Assembly (NCBI GenBank): GCA_020161845.1
Contig: JAIUNK010000001.1
Span: 186,001 to 250,000 of the forward strand
Length of the DNA: 64,000 nucleotides
From: Actinomycetota bacterium
GTDB lineage: Bacteria; Actinomycetota; Actinomycetes; Actinomycetales; Dermatophilaceae
Reading direction: 5' to 3'
The translations under genes were made by a program, and so were the position numbers. The notes under the pieces are model-generated. The model ran no database searches. It worked only from the letters and a program-made list of their open reading frames with translations, and was not told the DNA's origin. This document shows, piece after piece, positions 31,287-40,039 of the stretch (the first letter of the stretch is position 1; each line of letters begins with the position of its first letter).

Positions 31287-34225
31287 CGATTCGCTCCTGA
31301 GTCGGTGTCGGGTTGTGGGCTGGTGGACTCGGGGGTGGGGGAAGCGTGGGTCGGGGACTCGGTGCCCGGGCGCGGCCCGGCGCCGCCGGCCGAGTCGCCG
31401 CCGGCCGAGTCACCGCCGGCCGAGTCACCGCCGGCCGAGTCGCCGCCGGACAGGGGATGGCACACCAGATAGGCGACCAGCGCGGTCCACCCCGTCTGGT
31501 GCGAGGCGCCCAGACCGACGCCGGAGTCGCCGTGGAAATACTCCGAGAACGTCGGGTGGTCCCACAACGGCCCGGCCCCGTGATCGCGCGGGGCGCTCGG
31601 CCGCCGCCCCGTACCGTCGGGCAGGAACAGCGCCACGAGCCGGCGGTGCAGCTCATCGGCCACCTCGTTCAGCGACGCCAGGCGCCCCGACCCGGTGGGA
31701 AGCTCGACGCGCAGGTCGGCGCCCGCCCCCCGGGCATACGTCCGCAGCGCGTCCACGATCAGCACGTTCAGCGGGAACCAGATCGGCCCGCGCCAGTTGC
31801 TGTTGCCGCCGAACAGGCCGGTGTCGGACTCCCCCGGCACATACCGGATGGACAGCTCCCGGCCGCCGACCGTCTCGGCGAAGCCCTCCCGGTACGCCGC
31901 GCTCAGCGACCGTACGCCGTACGGGCCGAGGAACTCGCTCTCGGCGAGCAGCCGCTCGATGATGCGGGCGTACCGGTCCGGTTCCACCAGCGCCAGCGTC
32001 TGCGTCGCGTCGGCCCCTTCTCCGGTCGTGATCAGCGCGCGCAGGAGTTCGGGGCGGTTCTCCTCCAGCCACTGCCGGCGCTGGGTGAAGTCGGGCAGCT
32101 CGGTCGCGACCCAACTCGGCGACAGCGCGACGGCGAGCAGCGGCACCATCCCGACGAGGGAGCGCACCCGCACCGGAACCACCTCCCCCGGCGTGCCGTC
32201 CGGGCCGGCCGGGCCGACCAGGGTGTCGTAGAAGAAGCCGTCCTCGTCGTGCCAGAGCCGCACCCCCGTCACGCCGCAGGACTCCATCGCCTCCGCGATC
32301 GACAGGAAGCGTTCCAGGCACATCGTCGCCACGTCGTCCCAGGCCTGGTCGTGCCGGGCCAATTCCTGGGCGATCCGCAGCAGCGACAGGGCGAAGAACG
32401 CCATCCAGCTGGTCGCGTCCGACTGCTCCAGCCGCCACCCGGCCGGCACGTCGCGGGACCGGTCGAACAGGGAGATGTTGTCCATCCCCAGGAAACCGCC
32501 CTCGAACAGGTCCGAGCCGTCGGCGTCCTTGCGGTTCACCCACCACGCGAAGTTGACCAGCAGTTTCGTGGCGATCCGGGTCAGGAACCCGTGGTCCCAG
32601 GCGCCGTCCAGCTGATAGACCAGCCATGCCGCCCAGGCATGCACGGGCGGGTTGACGTCGGAGAAGTTCCATTCGTACGCCGGGAGCTGCCCATTCGGGT
32701 GCTGGGCCCACTCCCGGCAGATCAGCAGCAGCTGGCTCTTGGCGAACGCCGGGTCGATCTGTGCGAGCGCCACCGTGTGGAAGGCGAGGTCCCAGGAGGC
32801 GAACCACGGGTATTCCCATTCGTCCGGCATGCTGATCACGTCCGCCAGCTCCAGGTGCCGCCAGGAGGTGTTGCGGCCCTGCGGCTCCCGGGCACGGCGC
32901 TGCGGCGGCGGCGCAGGCTGCGCCGGGTCGCCCGCCAGCCACTCCCGCACCGAATAGCGGTAGAGCTGTTTGCCCCACAACAGCCCCGCGAAGGCCCGCC
33001 GCGCCACGGCCCGCTCCGCCTGCGGGCGATCCGGCGGCAGCACCTTGGCGTAGAACGCGTCGGCCTCCCGTTCCCGATCGGCCAGCACCGCCTCGTACGA
33101 CGCCCCGAACGGCGCCGCCGCGCCCGCGCCGGCCATCAACCGCAGCCGGACGATCCGCGTCTGGCCGGGCGCCACCTCGCCGAGGTCGTAGTGGAACGCG
33201 ACCTTGGTGCCGACGCCGGTCGAGGCGAGCCCGCCCGGGTCGCCGTGCACGATCGCGCGGTCGATGCCGTTCTTCGGGGTCGAGGACATGGTGCGGCCCG
33301 CGGCCCGGGCGGCGTAGGCCGCCGCGTCGCCGTACAGCCCCGCGATGTCCGTCTCGTTGTCGCAGACCAGGACCTCGGGCAGGGCGGCGACGCCACCGGC
33401 ATCGGCGGCCTCCGCAGCACACCGATAACGGCCCAGGAAGTCGTGGGTCGCCTCGACCACCCGGAAGCCGCGGGCCTGCGGCGGGGCCGAGCCGTACGGC
33501 GCGTCGGCGGCCGGGGCGCGGTCCAGGTCCACCAGCTGGGGGCAACGGGGGTCGCGGCCCCACGCCCAGGTGTTGCGGAACCACAGCTGCGGCACCAGGT
33601 GCAGCGGGGCGGGGTCGGGGCCGTGGTTGGTGACCTCGATGCGCATGCAGATGTCGTCCGGGGCGGCCTTGGCGTGGGTGACGACGACGTCGAAGAAACG
33701 GTCGTCGGCGAGCACGCCGGTGTCGGCGAGTTCGTATTCGGGCTGGCTGCGGTCCCGGGCGGCGTTGCCTCCGCGCAGCTCGTCGTACGGATAGGCCGCC
33801 TGGGGGTAGCGGTAGAGCCAGCGGGCGAAGGAGTGGGTGGGGGTGGCGTCGAGCGGCCACCAATACTCCTTGACGTCCTCACCATGGTTGCCCTGGGCGT
33901 TGGTGAGCCCGAAGGCGCGCTCCTTGAGGCGGTCGTCCCGACCGTTCCATAAAGCTACGGCGAGGTTGAGGAAGCCGTAGCGGTCGCACAGACCCGCCAA
34001 GCCGTCCTCACCCCAGCGGTAGGCCCGGGCGTGCGCGTGGTCGAACGGGAAGTCGTCCCAGGCGTCGCCATTGGCCGAATAGTCCTCCCGGACGGTGCCC
34101 CACTGGCGGCCGGAGACATAGGGGCCCCACAGCCGCCACGGGTCGTCGTCGCGCGGCGCCTCGGCCAGCCGCGCGTGCTCCGGCGTGTCGGGATGCGGGC
34201 GGGGCGGCTGGTGGCGCGAACTCAC
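31283..34225 (-). CDS. GH63-family glucosidase
   Basis: This protein of about 980 residues has an (alpha/alpha)6 barrel. Regions typical of GH63/MGH1-like enzymes are ISMPDEWEYPWFASWDLAFH, DGFFYDTLV, SLVGMVPLLAV, and NSNWRGPIWFPLNVLIV. It is expected to remove glucose from a small glucoside or mannosylglycerate-like solute. There is no signal peptide, so it is probably cytoplasmic. The C-terminal tail contains four GGDSA repeats followed by a proline/serine/threonine-rich end. The GTG start (VSSRHQPP) is chosen; a GTG 15 codons upstream is possible. It is coupled to the SDR gene downstream. Confidence 0.88.
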   Translation of the reverse strand: MSSRHQPPRPHPDTPEHARLAEAPRDDDPWRLWGPYVSGRQWGTVREDYSANGDAWDDFPFDHAHARAYRWGEDGLAGLCDRYGFLNLAVALWNGRDDRLKERAFGLTNAQGNHGEDVKEYWWPLDATPTHSFARWLYRYPQAAYPYDELRGGNAARDRSQPEYELADTGVLADDRFFDVVVTHAKAAPDDICMRIEVTNHGPDPAPLHLVPQLWFRNTWAWGRDPRCPQLVDLDRAPAADAPYGSAPPQARGFRVVEATHDFLGRYRCAAEAADAGGVAALPEVLVCDNETDIAGLYGDAAAYAARAAGRTMSSTPKNGIDRAIVHGDPGGLASTGVGTKVAFHYDLGEVAPGQTRIVRLRLMAGAGAAAPFGASYEAVLADREREADAFYAKVLPPDRPQAERAVARRAFAGLLWGKQLYRYSVREWLAGDPAQPAPPPQRRAREPQGRNTSWRHLELADVISMPDEWEYPWFASWDLAFHTVALAQIDPAFAKSQLLLICREWAQHPNGQLPAYEWNFSDVNPPVHAWAAWLVYQLDGAWDHGFLTRIATKLLVNFAWWVNRKDADGSDLFEGGFLGMDNISLFDRSRDVPAGWRLEQSDATSWMAFFALSLLRIAQELARHDQAWDDVATMCLERFLSIAEAMESCGVTGVRLWHDEDGFFYDTLVGPAGPDGTPGEVVPVRVRSLVGMVPLLAVALSPSWVATELPDFTQRRQWLEENRPELLRALITTGEGADATQTLALVEPDRYARIIERLLAESEFLGPYGVRSLSAAYREGFAETVGGRELSIRYVPGESDTGLFGGNSNWRGPIWFPLNVLIVDALRTYARGAGADLRVELPTGSGRLASLNEVADELHRRLVALFLPDGTGRRPSAPRDHGAGPLWDHPTFSEYFHGDSGVGLGASHQTGWTALVAYLVCHPLSGGDSAGGDSAGGDSAGGDSAGGAGPRPGTESPTHASPTPESTSPQPDTDSGANR

Positions 34226-34340
34226 GCGCCCAGGGTGGCACGCGATCGTGCGAAACGCCCGGTGGCCCACCTGGGAGTCTCCTGGACGCAGGCGCCGGCG
34301 CCGGTGGTGGTGGTGGTGATGGTGCCACCGGCCCGGGGGG

Positions 34341-34859
34341 TCAGGGGCCGCCGGGCAGGCCGCACGCCCGGCGCAGGTCCCTCTCGATGACCTCGCGACG
34401 AGCCCGGGTCCACAGCGCGATCGGCGGGAACGTCACCGTCTCGCCGTCGACCGTCGTCACCCGCAGGGACGGCGCATAGCCGCGCCACTCTCGCCATCCC
34501 GATCCGGGGTCCAGCCGCAGGGCGGTGACCCGCTCGCAGGCCACGCCGTGCGTGACCGAGCCGCGCTCGTAACTCAGTTGTTCACCAGCAACGACGTACC
34601 TCGTGCCGCGCGCCCGCCGATGGGCGATGAGCAGCGGAACCAGCAGGAAGGCCACAATCCAGACCAGGGCGAAGACGACGGCGGTGGTCAGCCCGTCCCG
34701 CGTGCTCGGCCAGATGAGCCCGGTGAGCCAGTCCGCGACGGCGAACCCCGCCATCGAGACCACGAACATGACCGGCACCGCGAGCCACCACAGGGCGGGC
34801 GGCCAATCCCTCGCCCTGACCTCGTAACGCTCCACAACGACCCCCGTCGACCGATCCAT
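34341..34859 (-). CDS. Membrane protein with a PH-like cytoplasmic part
   Basis: This 172-residue protein has two hydrophobic helices (about 22-45 and 58-80, [17 protein letters not shown] and [20 protein letters not shown]). A region with alternating strands follows ([36 protein letters not shown]), like PH-domain membrane proteins. The ATG at 34859 is picked; an upstream start is possible. No family assignment is secure. It lies 115 bases upstream of the GH63 gene, the same direction. Confidence 0.65.
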   Translation of the reverse strand: MDRSTGVVVERYEVRARDWPPALWWLAVPVMFVVSMAGFAVADWLTGLIWPSTRDGLTTAVVFALVWIVAFLLVPLLIAHRRARGTRYVVAGEQLSYERGSVTHGVACERVTALRLDPGSGWREWRGYAPSLRVTTVDGETVTFPPIALWTRARREVIERDLRRACGLPGGP

Positions 34860-34965
34860 ACCCCATTGTCCCCCAGTTGCCACTTGTGCCTCCCATGACG
34901 CACGGGTTGCGCGAACGTACCCCCTGAGGTGCTGGGCCCCAGCCGAACTGGTTAGCGTGAGGCCC

Positions 34966-36015
34966 ATGCTGAATGTCGCCGCGTACGCCGCGCCCGCCGC
35001 GGGCGCCCCCCTGGAGAAGACCACCATCACCCGCCGAGACGTGGGCGAGACCGACGTGGCGATCGAGATCACCTACGCCGGGATCTGCCACTCCGACATC
35101 CACACGGTGCGCGACGAGTGGGGCCAGATGACCTACCCGCTGGCGCCCGGCCACGAGATCGTCGGCACGGTCACGCAGGTGGGCTCGGCCGTCAGCACCC
35201 ACAAGGTCGGCGACATCGTGGGTGTCGGCTGCATGGTCGACTCGTGCCGCCGCTGCCAGGCGTGCGAGGACGGGCTGGAGAACTACTGCCTGGACGGCAA
35301 CATCGGCACGTACGGCGCCATGGGCTACGACGGTGAGATGACCCAGGGCGGCTACTCGACGCACATCGTCGTCGAGGAGCGCTTCGTGGTGCGGATCCCG
35401 CAGGCCCTGCAGGGCGACAAGCTCGCGGCCACGACCCCGCTGCTGTGCGCCGGGATCACGCTCTACTCCCCGCTGCGGCACTGGGGCGTCGGCCCCGGCA
35501 CGAAGGTCGGCATCATCGGGATGGGCGGGCTGGGCCACGTCGGGGTGAAGATCGCCGCCGCGATGGGCGCCGAGGTCACCGTCCTGTCGCACAGCCTGGC
35601 CAAGAAGGACGACGGGCTGCGGTTCGGCGCGACCCGCTACGTGGCGACCAGCGACGAGGCGGCGATGAGCGAGCTGCGCGGCAGCCTCGACCTGATCATC
35701 AACACCGTCTCGGTGAACCTGCCGCTGGACGACTACCTGGCGCTGCTGCGCTACGACGGCACGCTGGTCGAGCTGGGCGCCCCGACGAATCCCCTTGAGG
35801 TGGCGGGCTTCTCGCTGATCGTCGCGCGCAAGGCGCTGGCCGGGTCGTGCATCGGCGGGATGCCGGAGACCCAGGAGATGCTGGACTTCTGCGCCGAGCA
35901 CGGCATCACCGCCGAGATCGAGCAGATCAGCGCCGAGGACATCAACGCGGCGTACGACCGCGTGGTCGCCTCCGACGTCCGCTACCGGTTCGTGATCGAC
36001 GCCAAGACCTTCTGA
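34966..36015 (+). CDS. NAD(P)-dependent zinc alcohol dehydrogenase (AdhC/CAD-like)
   Basis: This 349-residue medium-chain dehydrogenase has catalytic zinc ligands in [10 protein letters not shown] and [10 protein letters not shown]. The structural zinc site has four cysteines in [18 protein letters not shown]. The cofactor fold has [20 protein letters not shown] with a serine/lysine after the second strand ([11 protein letters not shown]) that favours NADP. It resembles mycobacterial AdhC and plant cinnamyl-alcohol dehydrogenases, broad aldehyde reductases. It is divergent from the membrane-protein gene and followed by palindrome A copy 3. Confidence 0.92.
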   Translation: MLNVAAYAAPAAGAPLEKTTITRRDVGETDVAIEITYAGICHSDIHTVRDEWGQMTYPLAPGHEIVGTVTQVGSAVSTHKVGDIVGVGCMVDSCRRCQACEDGLENYCLDGNIGTYGAMGYDGEMTQGGYSTHIVVEERFVVRIPQALQGDKLAATTPLLCAGITLYSPLRHWGVGPGTKVGIIGMGGLGHVGVKIAAAMGAEVTVLSHSLAKKDDGLRFGATRYVATSDEAAMSELRGSLDLIINTVSVNLPLDDYLALLRYDGTLVELGAPTNPLEVAGFSLIVARKALAGSCIGGMPETQEMLDFCAEHGITAEIEQISAEDINAAYDRVVASDVRYRFVIDAKTF

Positions 36016-36037
36016 CGGGTACGGCACGTCAGGGTAC

Positions 36038-36097
36038 GACCGTTCGTCACCTGCACCTTTAGCACCATGGTGCCAAAAGGGCAGGTCACGAACGGTC
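36038..36097 (+). repeat. Palindromic element family A, copy 3
   Basis: This 60-bp inverted repeat has outer arms GACCGTTCGTCACCTGC and its near complement GGGCAGGTCACGAACGGTC, with centre TAGCACCATGGTGCCA. It differs from copies 1 and 2 by several arm substitutions. It is 22 bases after the alcohol dehydrogenase stop and could end its transcript. Confidence 0.88.
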
Positions 36098-36157
36098 ACC
36101 CGGGCGCCTTGTGAGCCGGGTCACGCGCAATCCCGGTGCACGACCCCACACGGTCGC

Positions 36158-36179
36158 CGATACTTTAGGGAAAGTATCG
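36158..36179. promoter_or_regulatory. Inverted repeat upstream of the CoA-transferase gene
   Basis: CGATACTTT-AGGG-AAAGTATCG has perfect 9-bp arms and a 4-bp spacer, 52 bases before the GTG. It could be an operator for a regulator encoded elsewhere. No neighbouring regulator gene exists. Confidence 0.6.
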
Positions 36180-36231
36180 CCTGCCACGGCGTACGTCGTG
36201 GTCGGACTCCACCCTCGCCGAGGAGGTCGCC

Positions 36232-38175
36232 GTGCGCCGTGGACACCCGCTTCGCCTGAACCGTTCCGACGCGGGCAAATTCGTCAGCGCCGCGGACGCC
36301 GTACGGCTCATCAACGACGGCGACACCGTCGCGACGAGCGGGTTCGTCGCGATCGGGTTCGCGGAGAACGTGGCGGTCGCGCTCGAGCAGCGGTTCCTGC
36401 AGACCGGTACGCCGCGCGGGCTGACGCTGATGTACGCCGCGGGCCAGGGCGACGGCAAGGAGCGCGGGCTCAACCACCTCGGCCACGAGGGCCTGGTCAG
36501 CCGCATCGTGGGCGGCCATTGGGGGCTGGTCCCCAAGCTGCAGCGGCTGGCCACCGAGAACCTCGTGGAGGCCTGGAACCTGCCCCAGGGCGTCGTCTGC
36601 CACCTGTTCCGCGACATCGCGGCGGGCAAGCCCGGCACCCTGACCCGCGTCGGGCTGGGCACCTTCGTCGACCCGCGGTTCGGCGGCGGCAAGCTCAACG
36701 AGCGCACCACGACGGAACTGGTGCGGCTCATGGAGATCGACGGCGAGGAATACCTGCTCTACAAGGCCCTCCCCATCGACGTCGCGATCGTCCGCGCCAC
36801 CACCGCGGACCTCGACGGCAACCTCACGATGGAGAAGGAGGCCCTCACGCTGGAGGCCCAGGCCATCGCGATGGCCGCGCGCAACTCGGGCGGCCTCGTG
36901 ATCGCCCAGGTCGAGCGGGTGGCCGACCGTGGGGCGCTGAACGCCCGGCAGGTGAAGATCCCCGGCGTGCTGGTGGACTGTGTCGTGGTGGCCGAGAAGG
37001 CCGAATACCACCAGCAGACCTTCGTCGAGCCCTACAGCCCCGCGTTCGCCCAGGAGTTGCGGGTGCCGGCGTCCTCGCTGCCGATCATGCCGCTGACCCC
37101 GCGCAAGGTCATCGCCCGCCGGGCCGCGCTGGAGCTGGCCGCGAACAACGTCGTCAACCTCGGCATCGGCGTGCCGGAGGGGGTGGCCAGCGTCGCCGCC
37201 GAGGAGCGCATCATCGACCTGCTCACCCTCACCGCCGAGCCCGGCGTCATCGGGGGCATCCCCGCCGGCGGCCTCAACTTCGGCGCCGGCACCAACTGCC
37301 AGGCGATCCTGGACCAGCCCAACCAGTTCGACTTCTACGACGGCGGCGGCCTGGACATCGCGGTGCTCGGCCTGGCCCAGTGCGACCGGCAGGGCAATGT
37401 CAACGTGTCCCGGTTCGGCAGCCGGCTCGCCGGGGCCGGCGGCTTCATCAACATCAGCCAGAACGCCCGCACTGTCGTCTTCGCCGGCACCTTCCGGGCC
37501 GGTGCGGGCCGGTCCCGGGTGGCCGACGGAGCGCTGCACATCGAGTCCGACGGGCCGGGCGTCAAGTTCGTGACCGAGGTGGAGCACCGCACCTTCAGCG
37601 GTCCGGTGGCGGCCCGGGGCGGTCAGCGGGTGCTCTATGTCACCGAGCGCTGCGTCTTCCAGCTCACCCCGCAGGGGCTGCGGCTCATCGAGATCGCCCC
37701 CGGCGTCGACCTGGAGCGGGACATCCTCGCGCAGATGGACTTCCGGCCGATCATCGAGCGCGCACCGGCGCTCATGGACGCCCGGATCTTCGCCCCGGAA
37801 CACCTGGACCTGCGCTCGGACCTGCTCGACGTACCGGTCACCGACCGCCTCTTCCTCGACCCCGAGCGGCACCGGTTCTTCGTCGACTTTGAGGGGCTGC
37901 AGATCCGCACCCCGGCCGACGTCGAACGGGTCCGCAGCGCCGTCACCGACCTGCTGGCCCCGCTCGGCTACCGGGTGTCCACCGTCGTGAACTACGACAA
38001 GTTCTCCATCGTGCCCGAACTGATGGACGACTACGTCCAGATGGTGACGGACCTGATGGACCACTACTACGCCGACGCGACGCGCTACACGACCAACGCC
38101 TTCCTGCGCGCCAAGCTCGGCAGCTCTGCCGTCGAGGGGCCGTGTCCGGCGTCGGCGTTCGAGCTCGGCGCCTGA
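36232..38175 (+). CDS. Acyl-CoA:acetate/3-ketoacid CoA-transferase (YdiF/propionate type)
   Basis: This 647-residue single-chain class I CoA transferase has fused alpha and beta halves. The alpha part (residues about 15-270) has [19 protein letters not shown] and [18 protein letters not shown]. The beta part has [14 protein letters not shown] and [17 protein letters not shown]; the glutamate in that motif is the acyl-enzyme residue in the family. The C-terminal hundred residues are longer than in YdiF and carry a PSG-like extension. AGGAGG precedes the GTG. It probably interconverts acetate or acetoacetate and short acyl-CoAs. It is followed by a BKACE gene. Confidence 0.9.
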   Translation: MRRGHPLRLNRSDAGKFVSAADAVRLINDGDTVATSGFVAIGFAENVAVALEQRFLQTGTPRGLTLMYAAGQGDGKERGLNHLGHEGLVSRIVGGHWGLVPKLQRLATENLVEAWNLPQGVVCHLFRDIAAGKPGTLTRVGLGTFVDPRFGGGKLNERTTTELVRLMEIDGEEYLLYKALPIDVAIVRATTADLDGNLTMEKEALTLEAQAIAMAARNSGGLVIAQVERVADRGALNARQVKIPGVLVDCVVVAEKAEYHQQTFVEPYSPAFAQELRVPASSLPIMPLTPRKVIARRAALELAANNVVNLGIGVPEGVASVAAEERIIDLLTLTAEPGVIGGIPAGGLNFGAGTNCQAILDQPNQFDFYDGGGLDIAVLGLAQCDRQGNVNVSRFGSRLAGAGGFINISQNARTVVFAGTFRAGAGRSRVADGALHIESDGPGVKFVTEVEHRTFSGPVAARGGQRVLYVTERCVFQLTPQGLRLIEIAPGVDLERDILAQMDFRPIIERAPALMDARIFAPEHLDLRSDLLDVPVTDRLFLDPERHRFFVDFEGLQIRTPADVERVRSAVTDLLAPLGYRVSTVVNYDKFSIVPELMDDYVQMVTDLMDHYYADATRYTTNAFLRAKLGSSAVEGPCPASAFELGA

Positions 38176-38295
38176 CGACGTACGTCGTCCGCTCCCGCAC
38201 GACCAGAATCACCCGCCGCAACCACGGTTTTCGCCGCCGTGGGCGCCTAGATTGACGTGCGACACAGCCCGACCGACGACGTTCGAGGTGGATTC

Positions 38296-39228
38296 ATGGC
38301 GAAGCAGCGCAAGGTCATCATCACGTGTGCCCTGACGGGCTCGATCCACACGCCGTCGATGTCGCCGTACCTTCCGGCGAACGCCGACGCCATCGCCCAG
38401 GCCGGGCTGGAGGCCGCGGAGGCGGGCGCCGCGATCCTGCACCTGCACGCGCGCACCGAGGACGAGGGGCGGCCCACCCAGGACCCGGACGCGTTCCGGC
38501 CGTTCATGGAGAAGCTCAACGCCAACACCGACGCGGTGCTCAACATCACCACCGGCGGCTCCCCGGCGATGACGGTCGAGGACCGGATGCGGCCGTGCAT
38601 GGAGTTCGCGCCGGAGGTGGCCTCGCTCAACCTCGGCTCGATGAACTTCGGGATGTTCCCGATGCTGGCGCGCTACAGCGAGTTCAAGCACGCGTGGGAG
38701 CCGGAGTACCTGGAGAACTCCAAGGACCTCGTCTTCAAGAACACGTTCAAGGACATCGAGACGATCCTGACCCGCGGCACGGCCAACGGCACCAAGTTCG
38801 AGTTCGAGTGCTACGACATCAGCCACCTCTACACGCTCAAGCACTTCGTCGACCGCGGCCTGGCGCAAGCGCCGCTGCTGATCCAGTCGGTCTTCGGCAT
38901 CCTCGGCGGCATCGGCACCCACCCCGAGGACCTGATGCACATGAAGCGCACCGCCGACCGGCTGTTCGGCGACAGCTACCAGTGGTCGATCCTGGGCGCC
39001 GGCCGCCGCCAGGTGCCGCTGGCCACGATGGGCGCGACCATGGGCGCGCACGTGCGCTGCGGTCTGGAGGACAGCCTGTTCACCACGGACGGTTCGCTCG
39101 CGGAGTCGTCGGCGGTGCAGGTCGCCAAGTTGCGTCGGATCGTCGAGGAGCTCGGCCTGGAGATCGCGACGCCGGACGAGGCCCGCGAGATCCTGGCGCT
39201 GAAGGGCCGGGACAAGGTCAACATCTGA
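38296..39228 (+). CDS. Beta-keto acid cleavage enzyme (BKACE, DUF849)
   Basis: This 310-residue TIM-barrel zinc enzyme of the 3-keto-5-aminohexanoate cleavage family condenses a beta-keto acid with acetyl-CoA to give acetoacetate and a new acyl-CoA ester. KVIITCALTGSIHTPSMSP is the N-terminal signature. The metal HxH motif lies in AAILHLHARTEDEGRPTQD, and SLNLGSMNFG follows. The real keto-acid substrate varies across the family. It lies 120 bases after the CoA-transferase gene; the acetoacetate product fits that enzyme. Confidence 0.92.
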   Translation: MAKQRKVIITCALTGSIHTPSMSPYLPANADAIAQAGLEAAEAGAAILHLHARTEDEGRPTQDPDAFRPFMEKLNANTDAVLNITTGGSPAMTVEDRMRPCMEFAPEVASLNLGSMNFGMFPMLARYSEFKHAWEPEYLENSKDLVFKNTFKDIETILTRGTANGTKFEFECYDISHLYTLKHFVDRGLAQAPLLIQSVFGILGGIGTHPEDLMHMKRTADRLFGDSYQWSILGAGRRQVPLATMGATMGAHVRCGLEDSLFTTDGSLAESSAVQVAKLRRIVEELGLEIATPDEAREILALKGRDKVNI

Positions 39229-39323
39229 GCACCCCGCACCCCCTCGCCGATTCAGCGGGGGGTGCCGGCACTGTGGCGGGCGAGCCTTCCCCGGGCTCGC
39301 CCGCCGCGTGTCATCCTGCACGA

Positions 39324-40031
39324 GTGAGCTTGCGCGCGGTGCTCTTCGACATGGACGGGACGTTGCTCGACCACGCCTCCGCCGCCGCGGCCGCCGGCGA
39401 GGCCTTCGTCCGGCGGGTCCGCCCGGACCTGCCGGTCGCCGCGGCCATGGAGCTGTGGTCGGACGCCGACCACGACGGCTACCAGCAGTTCCTCGCCGGG
39501 GAGCTGACCTTCCAGGAACGTCGGCGGTACGGCGTGCGCGGGTTGATCCCCGAGCTGCGCAACGCCCCCGACGCCGACGTGGACGCGGCCTTCGAGACCT
39601 ATCTCAGCGACTACCGGGGACGCTGGCGCGCCTACCCCGACGCCCGCCCCGCCGTCGCCGCGATGCTCGACATGGGGATGCGGGTCGCGGTGCTCTCGAA
39701 CGCCTCCCAGCTCCAGGCGGAGGAGAAGGCCGACGTCATCGGCCTGTGGCCGGAGCTGACGCCGATCATCAGCTCCGAGTCGGTGGGCGCGGCCAAGCCG
39801 GACCCGCGGATCTTCGCGGTGGCGTGCGACGCCCTGGACTGCCCGGCCGAGGAGACGCTCATGGTCGGGGACGACCTGATGGGCGACGTGCTGGGGGCCG
39901 TGCGTGCCGGGCTGCGGGCCACCTGGCTGAACCGCGACGACCCGCGCACCGTGGAGGACGCGCTGGGGCTGTCGACGTCCCCGGCCCCGACGATCCACTC
40001 CCTCGCCGAACTGCACACCGTCCTCGGCTGA
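39324..40031 (+). CDS. HAD-superfamily hydrolase
   Basis: This 235-residue haloacid-dehalogenase-like phosphatase has motif I LFDMDGTLLD near residue 6, motif II VAVLSNAS, motif III lysine in AAKPDPRIF, and motif IV TLMVGDDLMGDV. The alpha-helical cap insertion follows motif I. The substrate is not deducible. The GTG at 39324 gives the normal N-terminus. It is 95 bases after the BKACE gene, possibly in the same unit. Confidence 0.85.
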   Translation: MSLRAVLFDMDGTLLDHASAAAAAGEAFVRRVRPDLPVAAAMELWSDADHDGYQQFLAGELTFQERRRYGVRGLIPELRNAPDADVDAAFETYLSDYRGRWRAYPDARPAVAAMLDMGMRVAVLSNASQLQAEEKADVIGLWPELTPIISSESVGAAKPDPRIFAVACDALDCPAEETLMVGDDLMGDVLGAVRAGLRATWLNRDDPRTVEDALGLSTSPAPTIHSLAELHTVLG

Positions 40032-40039
40032 GCCGGCGC

